Shown: positions 20,682-30,190 of the stretch, piece by piece | How the letters are laid out: each line of letters opens with the position of its first letter | Position numbering within the stretch: the first letter of the stretch is position 1 | Source of the DNA: Rhodoferax sp. | GTDB lineage: Bacteria > Pseudomonadota > Gammaproteobacteria > Burkholderiales > Burkholderiaceae_C | Assembly: GCA_029865845.1 (NCBI GenBank) | Contig: JARXAM010000045.1 | Location: 1-36,750 of the forward strand | DNA: 36,750 nt | Reading direction: 5' to 3' | Made by a program: the position numbers and the translations under genes | Notes under the pieces: model-generated | Told to the model about the DNA's origin: nothing | The model's input: only the letters and a program-made list of their open reading frames with translations | The model's database searches: none

Positions 20682-22778
20682 TTAACGGCCCACTGTCTTG
20701 TCAGCCACGACTTTCGGTGTGATGAACACAAGCATTTCACGCTTGGCTGTTTCCTTGGCGCGGCCTCTAAACAACACGCCCAACCCAGGCAAATCGCCAA
20801 AGAAAGGAACCTTGGTTTCCGTATCGTTCGAACTCTCGGTAAAAATACCGCCGATCACTACAGTGCCTCCGTTTTCGACCAAAACTTGGGTTTGTACGTG
20901 CTTGGTGTCAATGGCAAAACCCGCAGGCGTTGACTGCCCCACGGTGTCTTTGGTGACATCCAGCGTCAAAATAATGTCACCTTCTGGTGTGATCTGCGGA
21001 ACCACTTCAAGCTTCAAATTTGCCTTTCGAAAGGCAATCGACGTCGCACCACTGGAAGATGCAACCTGGTAGGGCAGTTCGGTACCTTGCTCGATCAGGG
21101 CTTTGTTCTGGTCAGCAGTAACTACCCGGGGGCTGGAAACCACCTTACCTTTGCCCTCGGACTCCAACGCAGAAATCTCCAGATTCAAAAACCGGTCTGC
21201 TCCCGCTCCGAAAATGGACACAGCAAACTGTCCAGGTGACGCATTACCCAATGCGCCCGTGGACGGTAGGTTCACAAAATTGCCCGACGAAGTCGCCGCC
21301 GATCCCGCAACGAAACTCGAACCAACAGATACTCCAGGCCTGTCACCATCGGCAGCCGCTTTGCCGCCGCCGCCAAGCTTGACGCCAAGAGATTTTCCAA
21401 AACTATCGGCCGCCTCGACAATGCGGGCTTCAATCAATACTTGTCGAACAGCAATATCAATTTTTCCGATCAATTGCTGGACTTGTTCCAACTTGCTGGA
21501 TATATCGGTTACAAATAGCTGATTGGTGCGAGTTTCAAATATGACACTCCCGCGAGAACTCAGAATCCGGCTTGGCGTTGCGCCCTGCCCTGCCCCCCCC
21601 CCGGCTCCCGAGCCAATCAAGCCAGCGGCAATGTCAGCAGCCTTCGCGTAATTGATTTGAAATGACTGGGTGCGCAAAGGCTCCAAATTTTGTACGGCAA
21701 GGACGGTCTCGAGTTCCAATTTTTCCCTTGCGGCGATTTCGTCTTTGGGTGCAACCCACAAAACATTACCACTCTTACGCATCCCCAAACCCTTCGCCTG
21801 CAAAATGATATCCAAGGCCTGATCCCATGGCACCTCTTGCAGTCGCAGGGTGACCGAACCAGTAACTGAATCCGAAGTCACGATATTGAAGTTAGTAAAG
21901 TCGGCAATCACTTGCAACAACGAACGAATCTCGATACTTTGAAAGTTCAGCGACAACTTTTGTCCGCTATATCCAGTCCCAGGCGTCAACTTCTTTGGAT
22001 CTGTTTTTATTTCCTTCACCTCGACGACAAACTGGTCTTCGCTCTGATAAGCACTATGTTCCCACGCGCCTTGGGCATCGATAACCATACGCACGCGATC
22101 ACCAAACTGGGTGGAAGTGATAAAACGTACGGGTGTACCAAAATCGGCCACGTCCATCTTTCGGCGCAGGCCCTCAGGCAAACTCGACTTCATAAACTCA
22201 ACCATCAAACCGCGCCCCTGTGAGCGCATGTCCACCGCGACTTGACTACTGGCCATGCTCACTATTACACGACCAACACCGTCGGCACCGCGACGGAAAT
22301 CAATATCCTTGAGTGGAAGCATGGCCTTGCTATTCGCTTCAGCGAAAACATTCGACGCAGTCGCTCCGCCGGAGTCACCATCATCCAAGGAAACAAATAT
22401 GGATTTGCCGGAGATCTCCGCCTTGTACGGGGATGGCTGCTTGAGATTCAGTACGACGCGCGCGCGATCACCTGCCTGAACCACGCTAATGGACTTCAAA
22501 TTTCCCTGACTGACGTCCACGGTAGAGCGCCCCACGGCACTACTCACTCCGGGAAAGTCAAGCGCAATGCGCGCGGGCGACTGCACCACGAACCCCGCAG
22601 GCACTACGGACGGCGCTTCAGAAAAGTCGATTTTCACGACCTCCCGCCCCCCTTGCAAGGACCCAGATACTGATTGGATTATCCCTTGCGCATGAGCGAA
22701 TGCACCCAGGAGTCCAGCCAACCCAAGCACCAATAACTTTAGTATCTGAACTTTGCTGGCACGCAACTTTATATTCAT
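20682..22778 (-). CDS. pilQ: Type IV pilus secretin PilQ
   Basis: The outer-membrane ring through which type IV pili pass, 698 residues. A signal peptide (LLVLGLAGLLGAFAHAQ) leads into two AMIN domains in about the first 250 residues (for example VVKIDFSEAPSVVPAGF and DIDFRRGADGVGRVIV). Next come an STN/N-domain part with LNFQSIEIRSLLQVIADFTN and VPWDQALDIILQAKGLG, and then the secretin domain ending with VENGGTVVIGGIF and VPFFGDLPGLGVLFRG. A run of ten G on the coding strand (21593-21602) encodes the Gly-rich stretch at about residue 393, between the N-domain and the secretin core. The start overlaps the pilP stop by four bases. Confidence 0.97.
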   Translation of the reverse strand: MNIKLRASKVQILKLLVLGLAGLLGAFAHAQGIIQSVSGSLQGGREVVKIDFSEAPSVVPAGFVVQSPARIALDFPGVSSAVGRSTVDVSQGNLKSISVVQAGDRARVVLNLKQPSPYKAEISGKSIFVSLDDGDSGGATASNVFAEANSKAMLPLKDIDFRRGADGVGRVIVSMASSQVAVDMRSQGRGLMVEFMKSSLPEGLRRKMDVADFGTPVRFITSTQFGDRVRMVIDAQGAWEHSAYQSEDQFVVEVKEIKTDPKKLTPGTGYSGQKLSLNFQSIEIRSLLQVIADFTNFNIVTSDSVTGSVTLRLQEVPWDQALDIILQAKGLGMRKSGNVLWVAPKDEIAAREKLELETVLAVQNLEPLRTQSFQINYAKAADIAAGLIGSGAGGGAGQGATPSRILSSRGSVIFETRTNQLFVTDISSKLEQVQQLIGKIDIAVRQVLIEARIVEAADSFGKSLGVKLGGGGKAAADGDRPGVSVGSSFVAGSAATSSGNFVNLPSTGALGNASPGQFAVSIFGAGADRFLNLEISALESEGKGKVVSSPRVVTADQNKALIEQGTELPYQVASSSGATSIAFRKANLKLEVVPQITPEGDIILTLDVTKDTVGQSTPAGFAIDTKHVQTQVLVENGGTVVIGGIFTESSNDTETKVPFFGDLPGLGVLFRGRAKETAKREMLVFITPKVVADKTVGR

Positions 22779-23311
22779 TTTGAAACCTCTTGCAACTCAA
22801 GTGCCGCAGTTCGTTCTGTCCACTCGCCGACCACATCCTGCACTATTTCGCGGATCTGAACCTTCTCCTCAGAAACACTTAAGACCTTACCGTAATTCTG
22901 ACCTAGGTAATTTCCAGATCTCACTTGATACAGCAAGTTATCCACCTTGATCAATGCCATGTGCTGACCTTGTTTCTTGATACTTCCAACAAAAACCATG
23001 GCATCCAAGGGGAAGGATTCCAAATGTTCCTTCTTACGAAGAAGCTCAGGTTCGACCAACGCACTATTTTTGATTGCTTGACTGGAATCACGCTTAAGCG
23101 CTTGCGCCAACTTGCCACTATTAAATGGCTCCACTAACTCACTGCTCTGGTATCTCTCGGGAACAAACTGCTTAGGCGCAGGCAAGACGTTAATACGTGG
23201 GCGGGTTTGGTTGCGCTCTTCCACAACCCATTGGCGCAAATCATCTTCCGTGTTGGATCCGCAGCCCGAGAGCACACAGGCTATACCAACAACAACCATG
23301 ATGCCCCTCAT
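22775..23311 (-). CDS. pilP: Type IV pilus inner-membrane lipoprotein PilP
   Basis: A 178-residue lipoprotein with lipobox VLSGC (Cys17) that links the PilMNO inner-membrane platform to the PilQ secretin. Family features: DLRQWVVEERNQTRPRI after the lipid anchor and a C-terminal beta domain with LIKVDNLLYQVRSGNYLGQN and then YGKVLSVSEEKVQIREIV. Overlaps with pilO and pilQ are four bases each, so the three genes are translationally coupled. Confidence 0.96.
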   Translation of the reverse strand: MRGIMVVVGIACVLSGCGSNTEDDLRQWVVEERNQTRPRINVLPAPKQFVPERYQSSELVEPFNSGKLAQALKRDSSQAIKNSALVEPELLRKKEHLESFPLDAMVFVGSIKKQGQHMALIKVDNLLYQVRSGNYLGQNYGKVLSVSEEKVQIREIVQDVVGEWTERTAALELQEVSK

Positions 23312-23967
23312 TTCTTAGCTCCTGGAGCACGACGCTGCGCCAAGACCTCTTCTGGATCAAGGTATCTAAATGTTTTGGCAGTGGCGTCCAAGGTAAGAAA
23401 GGAGTCGGGGCGAGGAACCAACAATAAATTATTCAAGGTGACAATTCGAGACAGGTTGGCGATATCCGAGGCGAAACTGCCGATGTCATGGTAGCGTCCG
23501 GTTACCTTGATCGTAATAGGCAGCTCGGCGTAATACTCCTTGATCGCAACCTGCCCAGGCCTAAATAACTCAAACTGCAAGCTGCGCCCAAGTCCTGCCT
23601 GATTGATATCCGACAATAAGGCATCCATCTCCGCCTTACTTGGCAACTGCTTTTCAAGCTGCGTAACATATTGCTGGACCTGTTCTCGTTGTTTCTTCAA
23701 ACTTTCTAGGTTTACGGCCTTTGTCAGCTTGCCTTTGTAGTCTTCGCGAAGGGCCGCCTCTTTATTTTGCTCTAGTTGCAAAGCCTCTTGAGAAGACGTC
23801 AGCCAGGTAAACCAAAGCAACGCAACGATGACAAAAGTGGTCGCAACGAGCAAGGCCAGCCGCGGGATGAGAGGCCACAGAGAGGGATCTTTCGGGTCCA
23901 AATCACGAAATTGGGACGCAATTTTTCCCTGCAAGGACTGGATGTTGAATGATGAATTAATGCTCAC
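23308..23967 (-). CDS. pilO: Type IV pilus alignment protein PilO
   Basis: A bitopic inner-membrane protein of 219 residues. A short cytoplasmic start carrying DPKDPSLWPLIPR is followed by one transmembrane helix (LALLVATTFVIVALLWF) and a periplasmic coiled coil (QLEQNKEAALREDYKGKL and then LKKQREQVQQYVTQLEKQLP). The ferredoxin-like domain contains EYYAELPITIKVTGRYHDIG. It heterodimerises with PilN in the alignment complex. It starts 16 bases after pilN. Confidence 0.95.
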   Translation of the reverse strand: MSINSSFNIQSLQGKIASQFRDLDPKDPSLWPLIPRLALLVATTFVIVALLWFTWLTSSQEALQLEQNKEAALREDYKGKLTKAVNLESLKKQREQVQQYVTQLEKQLPSKAEMDALLSDINQAGLGRSLQFELFRPGQVAIKEYYAELPITIKVTGRYHDIGSFASDIANLSRIVTLNNLLLVPRPDSFLTLDATAKTFRYLDPEEVLAQRRAPGAKK

Positions 23968-23983
23968 AGTAAATACGCCACAT

Positions 23984-24640
23984 CTAATTCTTGACGATTT
24001 CTGCCTTTGAGACAGTCGCGGTGAGTGGGGCTCCGCCCGCGCTGGCGGCAGGCAACTTCGACAAAGACTTCTCCGCCTCGCTCGCTCGTACCAATTTCAC
24101 ACGAACAGAAAAATTATAGATTCGCCGTTGATCTTTCGGCGACAAGTTCAGTGAGCCCGAAATAATTTCGACCAACTCCGGCTTCGAAAACCATGGCGTG
24201 TTATTCCCAAGATTTCGAAGAAGTTCAGAAACACGTTCATTTGATTGAGCGACGCCATTCAGCGTAACAAACTGGTCTTGCTGGGCCATTTTTGTCAAGT
24301 AAATTCCATCGGGTAACTGACCCACCAACTCGGTTAACAGGTGCACCGGCAAATTGCGATCCGATTGCAAGTCTTCCACGGCCTGCTGCCTTGCCCGCAA
24401 AGCCGCAATTTCCGACTCTAATCCTGCAATATCTTTAATCTGGCTCTCCAGCTTTTTAATTTCAGTCTCTAGAAAAGCGTTATTGCTTTGTTGTATGTCA
24501 ATAGCCGCTTGATACCACAGAAAAATAGTCCCCGCAATAAATCCCCCAAGAACAGCAGAGGTTGCAAGGGCAAAATTGAAAAGATCCTTGCGCCTTTTTC
24601 GCGCAACTTCTCTGTGAGGCAATAAGTTAATTAATACCAT
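23984..24640 (-). CDS. pilN: Type IV pilus alignment protein PilN
   Basis: A 218-residue bitopic membrane protein. The conserved cytoplasmic INLLPHRE motif at residues 4-11 binds the PilM groove. A single transmembrane helix (ATSAVLGGFIAGTIFLW) follows, then a coiled coil and the periplasmic domain (LPDGIYLTKMAQQDQFVTLN). The ATG at 24640 is chosen because it gives the standard start MVLINLLPHRE and has GGAG nine bases upstream; the longer frame to 24670 adds ten non-conserved residues. It overlaps the end of pilM by ten bases. Confidence 0.95.
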   Translation of the reverse strand: MVLINLLPHREVARKRRKDLFNFALATSAVLGGFIAGTIFLWYQAAIDIQQSNNAFLETEIKKLESQIKDIAGLESEIAALRARQQAVEDLQSDRNLPVHLLTELVGQLPDGIYLTKMAQQDQFVTLNGVAQSNERVSELLRNLGNNTPWFSKPELVEIISGSLNLSPKDQRRIYNFSVRVKLVRASEAEKSLSKLPAASAGGAPLTATVSKAEIVKN

Positions 24641-25716
24641 TGCGAAAATCTCCGCAATGCCAGTCCGCAAGACGTCAGATACGTAGGAGCCTCGCGCGCT
24701 ACTTTCTTTAGCTTGACCGCATCGGCTATTTCCATACCCTGAAAAGGATCCAGAAGACTACAGGGAAATGAAGTATGAAGCGTTACTGCACTGGTCAAGC
24801 CATGCAGCCCGGCAGAACCACCCGCCAGTAGAATATAGTCAACCTTGTTGTGCGGCGTGCTCGTGAAGAAAAACTGCAGGGCACGACCTAGTTCTTGAAC
24901 CATTGTTTCGATAAATGGACGAAGAACTGCTGTTTCATAGTCATCTGGCAAATCATCATTGCGCTTTTTTGCCTCGGCTTCGTCGTATGTAAATCCATAG
25001 TGCCGAACAATTTGTTGCGTTAACTGCGCCCCACCAAAAGCTTGATCGCGGTCATAGAGAACCTCGTCGTCTCGCATCACTTGCATGCTGGTGGTAACCC
25101 CACCAATTTCGAACAATGCAACGATCAATCCAGCGCCGCCGTTAGGTAGCGCCTGAACCAGCCGACTCGCTGCAAGTCGGGATGCGTAAGACTCCACGTC
25201 TACAATAACTGGCGTGAGTCCAGCTGCTTCTGCCAAACCTTGAATATCTTGTACCTTTTCTCGACGGGATGCTGCGATCAGTACCTCAATATCCCCGACC
25301 GACGTGGCGCACGGCCCGATTACACAAAAATCAAGACTAACCTCGTCCAAAGGGAAAGGAATATACTGATTGGCCTCAGCTTCTACTTGCTGCTCTAATT
25401 CAATATCTGTCATTCCGCCGGGCAATATTATTTTCTTGGTAATAACTGCTGAAGGCGGGAGTGCCATGGCGACGTTCTTTGTTTTCGTACCACTTCTTTT
25501 GACGAGTTTGCGCACGGTGTCGGCTACCTCGTCAAACTTTTCGACATGCCCATCAACAATCCAGCCGCGTTCGAGCGGCTCTATGGCGCATCTTTCAAGG
25601 ACCCAGTGACCCGCCTTGTCGCGCCCCAGTTCAACCAGTTTGACGCTGGACGTGCTTATGTCCAATCCCATCATGGGCGCAGGCTTTCTACTGAATAATG
25701 TTCCCAACGAAATCAA
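24631..25716 (-). CDS. pilM: Type IV pilus assembly actin-like ATPase PilM
   Basis: A cytoplasmic actin-fold protein of 361 residues that anchors the PilNO complex. The nucleotide-site phosphate-1 motif is GLDISTSSVKLVEL near residue 16. The family stretch QVEAEANQYIPFPLDEVSLD and the C-terminal YILLAGGSAGL adenosine motif are present. I choose the TTG at 25714-25716 as start: it gives (M)ISLGTLFSRKPAP, the normal PilM N-terminus, and has AGGGG six to seven bases upstream. A GTG at 25746 would add ten residues that do not fit the family. It is the first gene of the pilMNOPQ operon and diverges from mrcA. Confidence 0.93.
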   Translation of the reverse strand: MISLGTLFSRKPAPMMGLDISTSSVKLVELGRDKAGHWVLERCAIEPLERGWIVDGHVEKFDEVADTVRKLVKRSGTKTKNVAMALPPSAVITKKIILPGGMTDIELEQQVEAEANQYIPFPLDEVSLDFCVIGPCATSVGDIEVLIAASRREKVQDIQGLAEAAGLTPVIVDVESYASRLAASRLVQALPNGGAGLIVALFEIGGVTTSMQVMRDDEVLYDRDQAFGGAQLTQQIVRHYGFTYDEAEAKKRNDDLPDDYETAVLRPFIETMVQELGRALQFFFTSTPHNKVDYILLAGGSAGLHGLTSAVTLHTSFPCSLLDPFQGMEIADAVKLKKVAREAPTYLTSCGLALRRFSQWY

Positions 25717-25770
25717 ATTTATCCCCTGAAACAAAGCGATAGGCACACCGCATGGTGAGAATCCACTTCA

Positions 25771-25799
25771 ATGCTATCAGCAAGAGTATTGATCGGCAA
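25771..25799 (-). promoter_or_regulatory. Candidate promoter of the pilMNOPQ operon
   Basis: On the minus strand TTGCCG (25794-25799) and TAGCAT (25771-25776) are 17 bases apart and about 55 bases before the pilM start. Each matches the sigma70 consensus at four of six positions, so support is modest. The whole pilM-mrcA divergent gap (25717-25965) shows no better pair for pilM. Confidence 0.3.
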
Positions 25800-25965
25800 A
25801 GGTTTTTTTCCTTTTTGACAATTTGTAACCAAAAGGCTGAGGCAAGAACCGGAATTGGTTTCGGCTACGATCTCGCTTCCGAGCAGCCTCCAGCCCAATT
25901 CCGACGCTTGCACCCGCACCACTGGTACACGCCGTTGGCCCTACTCGCTCACTACGCATCACACT

Positions 25966-28329
25966 ATGGCAGATAGCAAAGAACCCCAACCCCGCCTGTC
26001 ATCGCCCCCAAGACACTGGATCGTCACAGCAGCCCTCTGGGCAATCGGTCTTGCGGCGGCCGCAACGTTTTCCGTGTTGGCGCTGGTAGCGGTGGCATTG
26101 GCTGTGGCTTACCCCAATTTGCCTGATATCAGCGATTTGTCTGACTATCGTCCGAAGTTGCCGCTGCGCATTTTTTCTGCAGAGGGTGACCTGATTGGCG
26201 AGTTTGGAGAGGAGAGAAGAAAGCTAACGCCTCTGAGCGAAATTCCCAAAGCCATGAAAGATGCCATCCTGGCAGTGGAGGATGCACGTTTTTACCACCA
26301 TGGCGGTGTCGATTACATCGGCGTGATTCGCGCCGGTCTTGCCAATGTGGGAAAAGTCAAAAGTCAGGGGGCTTCCACCATCACCATGCAGGTCGCGCGC
26401 AATGTCTACCTCAGCTCAGAGAAAACATTTACGCGAAAAATTTACGAAATTTTGTTGACCTTCAAATTGGAGCACATGCTAACCAAGGACCAGATTCTTG
26501 AGATATACATGAATCAAATCTTTCTTGGGAATAGGACCTACGGATTTGCAGCCGCCTCAGAAACATACTTCAACAAGCCCCTCAAAGAGATTACGATAGC
26601 TGAAGCGGCGTTATTGGCCGGCTTACCCAAAGCACCTTCACTATTCAATCCATTCAACAATCTGAAAAGGGCCAAGTCGCGTCAAATGTATATCATTGAC
26701 CGGATGCTCGAAAATGGATTTATTAGTGAAGAGGATGCCGCTACAGCGCGCCGTCAGGATCTGAAGTTCAAAGCAGGTTCAAATACAAATCCCATGCATG
26801 CAGAATACGTTGCCGAGATGGCCAGGCAACTCATTTTCTCTCAGTATGGTGAGGAAACCTATACACGCGGTCTCAATGTACATACTACTCTCCAAACGGA
26901 ATTGCAGATTGCGGCCTACCGGGCCTTGCGCAAGGGCATTATGGATTTTGAACGAAGACAGGTGTACCGAGGCCCAGAGAAGTTTATAGAAATACCTGCC
27001 AAGCCCGGACAGGAGTTGGACGATGCTGTCGACGAGGCCTTGGACGAGCACCCTGATAACGGCGACGTACTAGCCTCAATCGTGCTGGAAGCGGACTCCA
27101 AAAGGGTACGCGCTCAACGTCCCGGAGGGGAGGTCGTTGAGATCAGCGGCGAGGGGCTTAAGCCTGCTCAGTCCGGCTTATCTGACAAGGCTCCACCCAC
27201 TACAAAAATCCGCCGAGGTGCATTGATACGCCTGTCAAAAACTACAAAAGGCTCGTGGGAGATTACTCAATTGCCCGAGGTTGAAGGTGCCTTTGTAGCG
27301 GTAGATCCCGCAGATGGCTCGATTAAGGCATTGGTCGGGGGATTTGATTTTGGAAAGAACAAATTCAATCATGTCACCCAAGCGTGGCGACAGCCCGGAT
27401 CTAGTTTCAAACCATTTATCTATTCTGCCGCGCTTGAGAAAGGGTTTGGCCCGGCCACGGTAGTCAATGACGCACCCCTGTTTTTTGATGCAGGGGTCAC
27501 CGGTGGACAACCTTGGGAGCCGAAAAACTACGACGGTACGTTTGAAGGCCCGATGACTCTACGCCGCGGCTTGGCGAAATCCAAAAATATGATTTCCATA
27601 CGCGTGCTGCATTCCATCGGTGCTCCTTATGCGCAAGATTGGATTACACGGTTTGGATTCGAGGCAGATAAACACCCTGCGTACCTCACCATGGCTTTGG
27701 GTGCCGGGACCGTCACGCCCCTGCAAATGGCCACTGCTTACTCCGTATTCGCCAATGGCGGTTACCGAGTCAACCCGTGGCTGGTCACAAAAGTGAGTGA
27801 ACAACGCGGGAAACTGCTGGTGGAGTCGCGGCCACCGACCATCACCGATACTGAACGCGCGATCGATGAGCGCAACGCGTTCATGATGGGCAGCTTCCTG
27901 CAGGAAATCACCCGTTCCGGTACCGCCGCCCGCGCCCAAGCCACGCTGAAGCGGCCCGATCTTTATGGAAAAACCGGCACGACCAATGACTCCATGGACG
28001 CTTGGTTTGCCGGATTTCAGCCCACGCTGACCGCAGTTACGTGGATCGGGTATGACAACCCCCGAAAACTCGGTGACCGCGAAACAGGCGGTGGCTTGGC
28101 GCTGCCCGTGTGGATCAGCTTCATGGAAACTGCGCTCAAAGGGGTTCCCGTATCGGAGCCCACCACACCGGAAGGTGTCATCAAACAGGGGAACGAGTGG
28201 TACTACGAAGAGTTCGCCCACGGCGCGGGGGTGAGCAATCTTGGCTTAGGCGATAAGCTGGAACCTAGCCAAGACGGTAGTACATCGGTCGACGAGAAGA
28301 AAAAAATACTGGATTTGTTTAAAAACTAA
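25966..28329 (+). CDS. mrcA: Penicillin-binding protein 1A, bifunctional transglycosylase/transpeptidase
   Basis: A class A PBP of 787 residues that polymerises and crosslinks peptidoglycan. It has a short cytoplasmic tail and one membrane helix ([15 protein letters not shown]). The GT51 domain contains catalytic Glu105 in [37 protein letters not shown] and [13 protein letters not shown]. An OB-like insert covers roughly residues 320-450. The transpeptidase domain has SxxK with Ser479 in [12 protein letters not shown] in LAKSKNMIS, and KTG with Lys669 in YGKTGTTND. The ATG at 25966 is chosen because it begins just before the cytoplasmic tail; the frame open to 25855 adds a non-conserved leader. 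It diverges from pilM, as is common in proteobacteria. Confidence 0.95.
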   Translation: MADSKEPQPRLSSPPRHWIVTAALWAIGLAAAATFSVLALVAVALAVAYPNLPDISDLSDYRPKLPLRIFSAEGDLIGEFGEERRKLTPLSEIPKAMKDAILAVEDARFYHHGGVDYIGVIRAGLANVGKVKSQGASTITMQVARNVYLSSEKTFTRKIYEILLTFKLEHMLTKDQILEIYMNQIFLGNRTYGFAAASETYFNKPLKEITIAEAALLAGLPKAPSLFNPFNNLKRAKSRQMYIIDRMLENGFISEEDAATARRQDLKFKAGSNTNPMHAEYVAEMARQLIFSQYGEETYTRGLNVHTTLQTELQIAAYRALRKGIMDFERRQVYRGPEKFIEIPAKPGQELDDAVDEALDEHPDNGDVLASIVLEADSKRVRAQRPGGEVVEISGEGLKPAQSGLSDKAPPTTKIRRGALIRLSKTTKGSWEITQLPEVEGAFVAVDPADGSIKALVGGFDFGKNKFNHVTQAWRQPGSSFKPFIYSAALEKGFGPATVVNDAPLFFDAGVTGGQPWEPKNYDGTFEGPMTLRRGLAKSKNMISIRVLHSIGAPYAQDWITRFGFEADKHPAYLTMALGAGTVTPLQMATAYSVFANGGYRVNPWLVTKVSEQRGKLLVESRPPTITDTERAIDERNAFMMGSFLQEITRSGTAARAQATLKRPDLYGKTGTTNDSMDAWFAGFQPTLTAVTWIGYDNPRKLGDRETGGGLALPVWISFMETALKGVPVSEPTTPEGVIKQGNEWYYEEFAHGAGVSNLGLGDKLEPSQDGSTSVDEKKKILDLFKN

Positions 28330-28658
28330 GCCGCTTTGAATGCCAAGGCCCTGCCGGACTGCTGGCTGGCATTGGCACTCAAAGCTGCGAAAAACTCGCC
28401 CTGTCCTTTAGTGTCCTGCCATTGCGCGCCATCCCATTTGTAGTGAAAGCCGCCTGATTTCGCCGCCATCCAAACCTCATGTAGCGGCTTTTGCAAATTC
28501 ACTACGATCTGGGACCGATTAGGAAACGTCAGTGTCACCATCCCTCCAACCCGCTGGTTATCGACATCAGCGTCAGACTCCTCATTAATGCGGTCACATG
28601 ACAGCTCCACCGCACACAACAAAGACTCGGCAAGGCTCATGAATTCTGGGTCGGTCAT
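28326..28658 (-). CDS. cyaY: Iron-sulfur cluster assembly regulator CyaY (bacterial frataxin)
   Basis: A 110-residue frataxin homologue that binds iron and modulates IscS during cluster assembly. The acidic first helix ([18 protein letters not shown], with DADVD) forms the iron-binding ridge. The sheet is visible as [17 protein letters not shown], then [20 protein letters not shown] and [16 protein letters not shown]. Its stop codon overlaps the convergent mrcA stop by four bases. Its start is only 12 bases from the divergent lptM start, so its promoter must lie within lptM. No clear Shine-Dalgarno sequence precedes the ATG. Confidence 0.93.
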   Translation of the reverse strand: MTDPEFMSLAESLLCAVELSCDRINEESDADVDNQRVGGMVTLTFPNRSQIVVNLQKPLHEVWMAAKSGGFHYKWDGAQWQDTKGQGEFFAALSANASQQSGRALAFKAA

Positions 28659-28670
28659 TACAATTTCAGC

Positions 28671-28853
28671 ATGTTAAACAGAACGCGAATTCTAGTCAGA
28701 GGCTTGCCCGCGCTGTTGGGTGTGCTTGTTTTAGGGGCATGTGGCCAAACCGGCCCGCTGTACCTACCCAAGGCTCCGCCCACAGTGTCGCCTGCCAGCA
28801 GCACAACACCCCCTCCCGCTAACCCCGCTTCAGCCAACGCACCTACACCATGA
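28671..28853 (+). CDS. lptM: LPS translocon maturation lipoprotein LptM (YifL)
   Basis: A 60-residue lipoprotein. A short signal peptide and lipobox LGAC place lipidated Cys24 in front of the conserved GQTGPLYLP. The rest is Pro/Ala/Ser/Thr-rich and probably disordered. In enterobacteria LptM helps the LptD-LptE outer-membrane LPS translocon to mature; the same role here is inferred from the CGQxGPLYLP motif. It overlaps lysA by four bases, and the pairing with lysA and divergent cyaY is a conserved arrangement. No strong ribosome binding site is visible upstream. Confidence 0.85.
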   Translation: MLNRTRILVRGLPALLGVLVLGACGQTGPLYLPKAPPTVSPASSTTPPPANPASANAPTP

Positions 28854-30133
28854 GCGCCCCCCTTCTCCCAGGCCATCCACACATCCATTACGCGAACGAT
28901 CAGCTACACGTCGAGGGCTGCTCCCTGGATGCACTGTCCCTTTCTCATGGCACACCGCTGTTTGTGTACTCCAAAGCCTCCATGCTGGACGCGCTTGCTG
29001 CCTACCAACGTGGCTTTGCGGGGCGCAACGCCCGCATTTGCTATGCCATCAAGGCCAACTCGTCGCTGGCCATTCTGCAGGTGTTTGCAGCAGCGGGGTG
29101 CGGCTTCGACATCGTGTCTGAGGGTGAATTGGCCCGGGTTCTGGCGGCAGGCGCAGACGCTAGCAAGGTGATTTTCTCAGGGGTAGGAAAGACACGCGCT
29201 GAGATGGCCCAGGCATTGCGGGTAGGCATTGGTTGTTTCAACGTAGAAAGCGAAGCTGAAATCGACGTGTTGAACGAGGTTGCCCTGAGCACGGGCACGC
29301 GAGCCGCCATCAGCATCCGTGTCAACCCCAATGTTGACCCCAAGACGCACCCCTACATCTCCACCGGACTCAAGGGCAACAAGTTTGGCATCGCCCACGA
29401 GCGCACCCTGGTGACCTACCAACGGGCGGCGGCACTCCCCGGCCTGCAAGTCGTTGGCATCGACTGCCATATCGGCTCCCAGATCACGCAGGACACCCCC
29501 TACCTTGACGCTATGGACCGCATGTTGGACTTGGTTGAATCGATTGAAGCGGCTGGCATTCCCATCCACCACATCGACTTCGGGGGTGGTCTGGGCATCA
29601 ACTACAACGGCGATACCCCGCCCGCCGCCGATGCGCTTTGGAACAAGCTATTGGCCAAGTTGGATGCACGGGGATTCGGCCAGCGACAGCTCATGATTGA
29701 GCCGGGACGCTCTCTGGTGGGCAACGCGGGTGTCTGCGTCACCGAAGTGCTTTACATGAAGCCCGGAGAGCAAAAGAACTTCTGCATCGTGGACGCAGCC
29801 ATGAACGATTTGCCGCGGCCTGCCATGTACCAAGCCTTCCACACTATTGTGCCGGTGCAGCAAGCGGCCTCTCCATCCGCGAGCAGCGAGGTCTATGACG
29901 TCGTAGGGCCAGTCTGCGAAAGCGGCGACTGGATTGGCCACGACCGTGCTCTACAGGTACAGGCTGGCGACAAACTTGCCGTCCTGTCGGCAGGCGCTTA
30001 CTGCATGAGCATGTCTAGCAACTACAACTCGCGCCCCAAAGCGGCAGAGATATTGGTCGACGGCACACAAAGCCATCTGATACGTCAGCGCGACAGCTTT
30101 GCCGATCAGATTCGCGGCGAAAAGCTCCTCTAG
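28850..30133 (+). CDS. lysA: Diaminopimelate decarboxylase
   Basis: The last step of lysine synthesis: PLP-dependent decarboxylation of meso-diaminopimelate to lysine. The protein has 427 residues with the alanine-racemase-like barrel first. The PLP lysine is Lys68 in CYAIKANSS. HIGSQI, the phosphate-binding DFGGGLGINY and EPGRSLVGNAG follow. The C-terminal beta domain carries the active-site CESGDWIG and the GAYCMSMSSNYNSRP loop. It starts by ATGA overlap with lptM and ends in a strong terminator 15 bases after the stop. Confidence 0.97.
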   Translation: MSAPLLPGHPHIHYANDQLHVEGCSLDALSLSHGTPLFVYSKASMLDALAAYQRGFAGRNARICYAIKANSSLAILQVFAAAGCGFDIVSEGELARVLAAGADASKVIFSGVGKTRAEMAQALRVGIGCFNVESEAEIDVLNEVALSTGTRAAISIRVNPNVDPKTHPYISTGLKGNKFGIAHERTLVTYQRAAALPGLQVVGIDCHIGSQITQDTPYLDAMDRMLDLVESIEAAGIPIHHIDFGGGLGINYNGDTPPAADALWNKLLAKLDARGFGQRQLMIEPGRSLVGNAGVCVTEVLYMKPGEQKNFCIVDAAMNDLPRPAMYQAFHTIVPVQQAASPSASSEVYDVVGPVCESGDWIGHDRALQVQAGDKLAVLSAGAYCMSMSSNYNSRPKAAEILVDGTQSHLIRQRDSFADQIRGEKLL

Positions 30134-30147
30134 CGGCGCGACGCCCC

Positions 30148-30190
30148 CGCTGCTAGCCCGCAATCACTGGGCGCTAGCAGCGCTTTTTTT
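30148..30190 (+). terminator. Rho-independent terminator of lptM-lysA
   Basis: A perfect ten-base stem CGCTGCTAGC (30148-30157) and GCTAGCAGCG (30173-30182) encloses a 15-base loop and is followed by CTTTTTTT (30183-30190). The 3' half and T-tract lie inside the last codons of convergent msrQ (stop at 30164-30166). The CTGCTAGC/GCTAGCAG arms resemble the Comamonadaceae-style intergenic palindrome seen degenerately at 184-238. Confidence 0.85.

Noticed and set aside
25815-25820. Perfect TTGACA as an mrcA -35 box
   Set aside because: No acceptable -10 element lies 16-18 bases downstream (the sequence there is CTGAGGCA).
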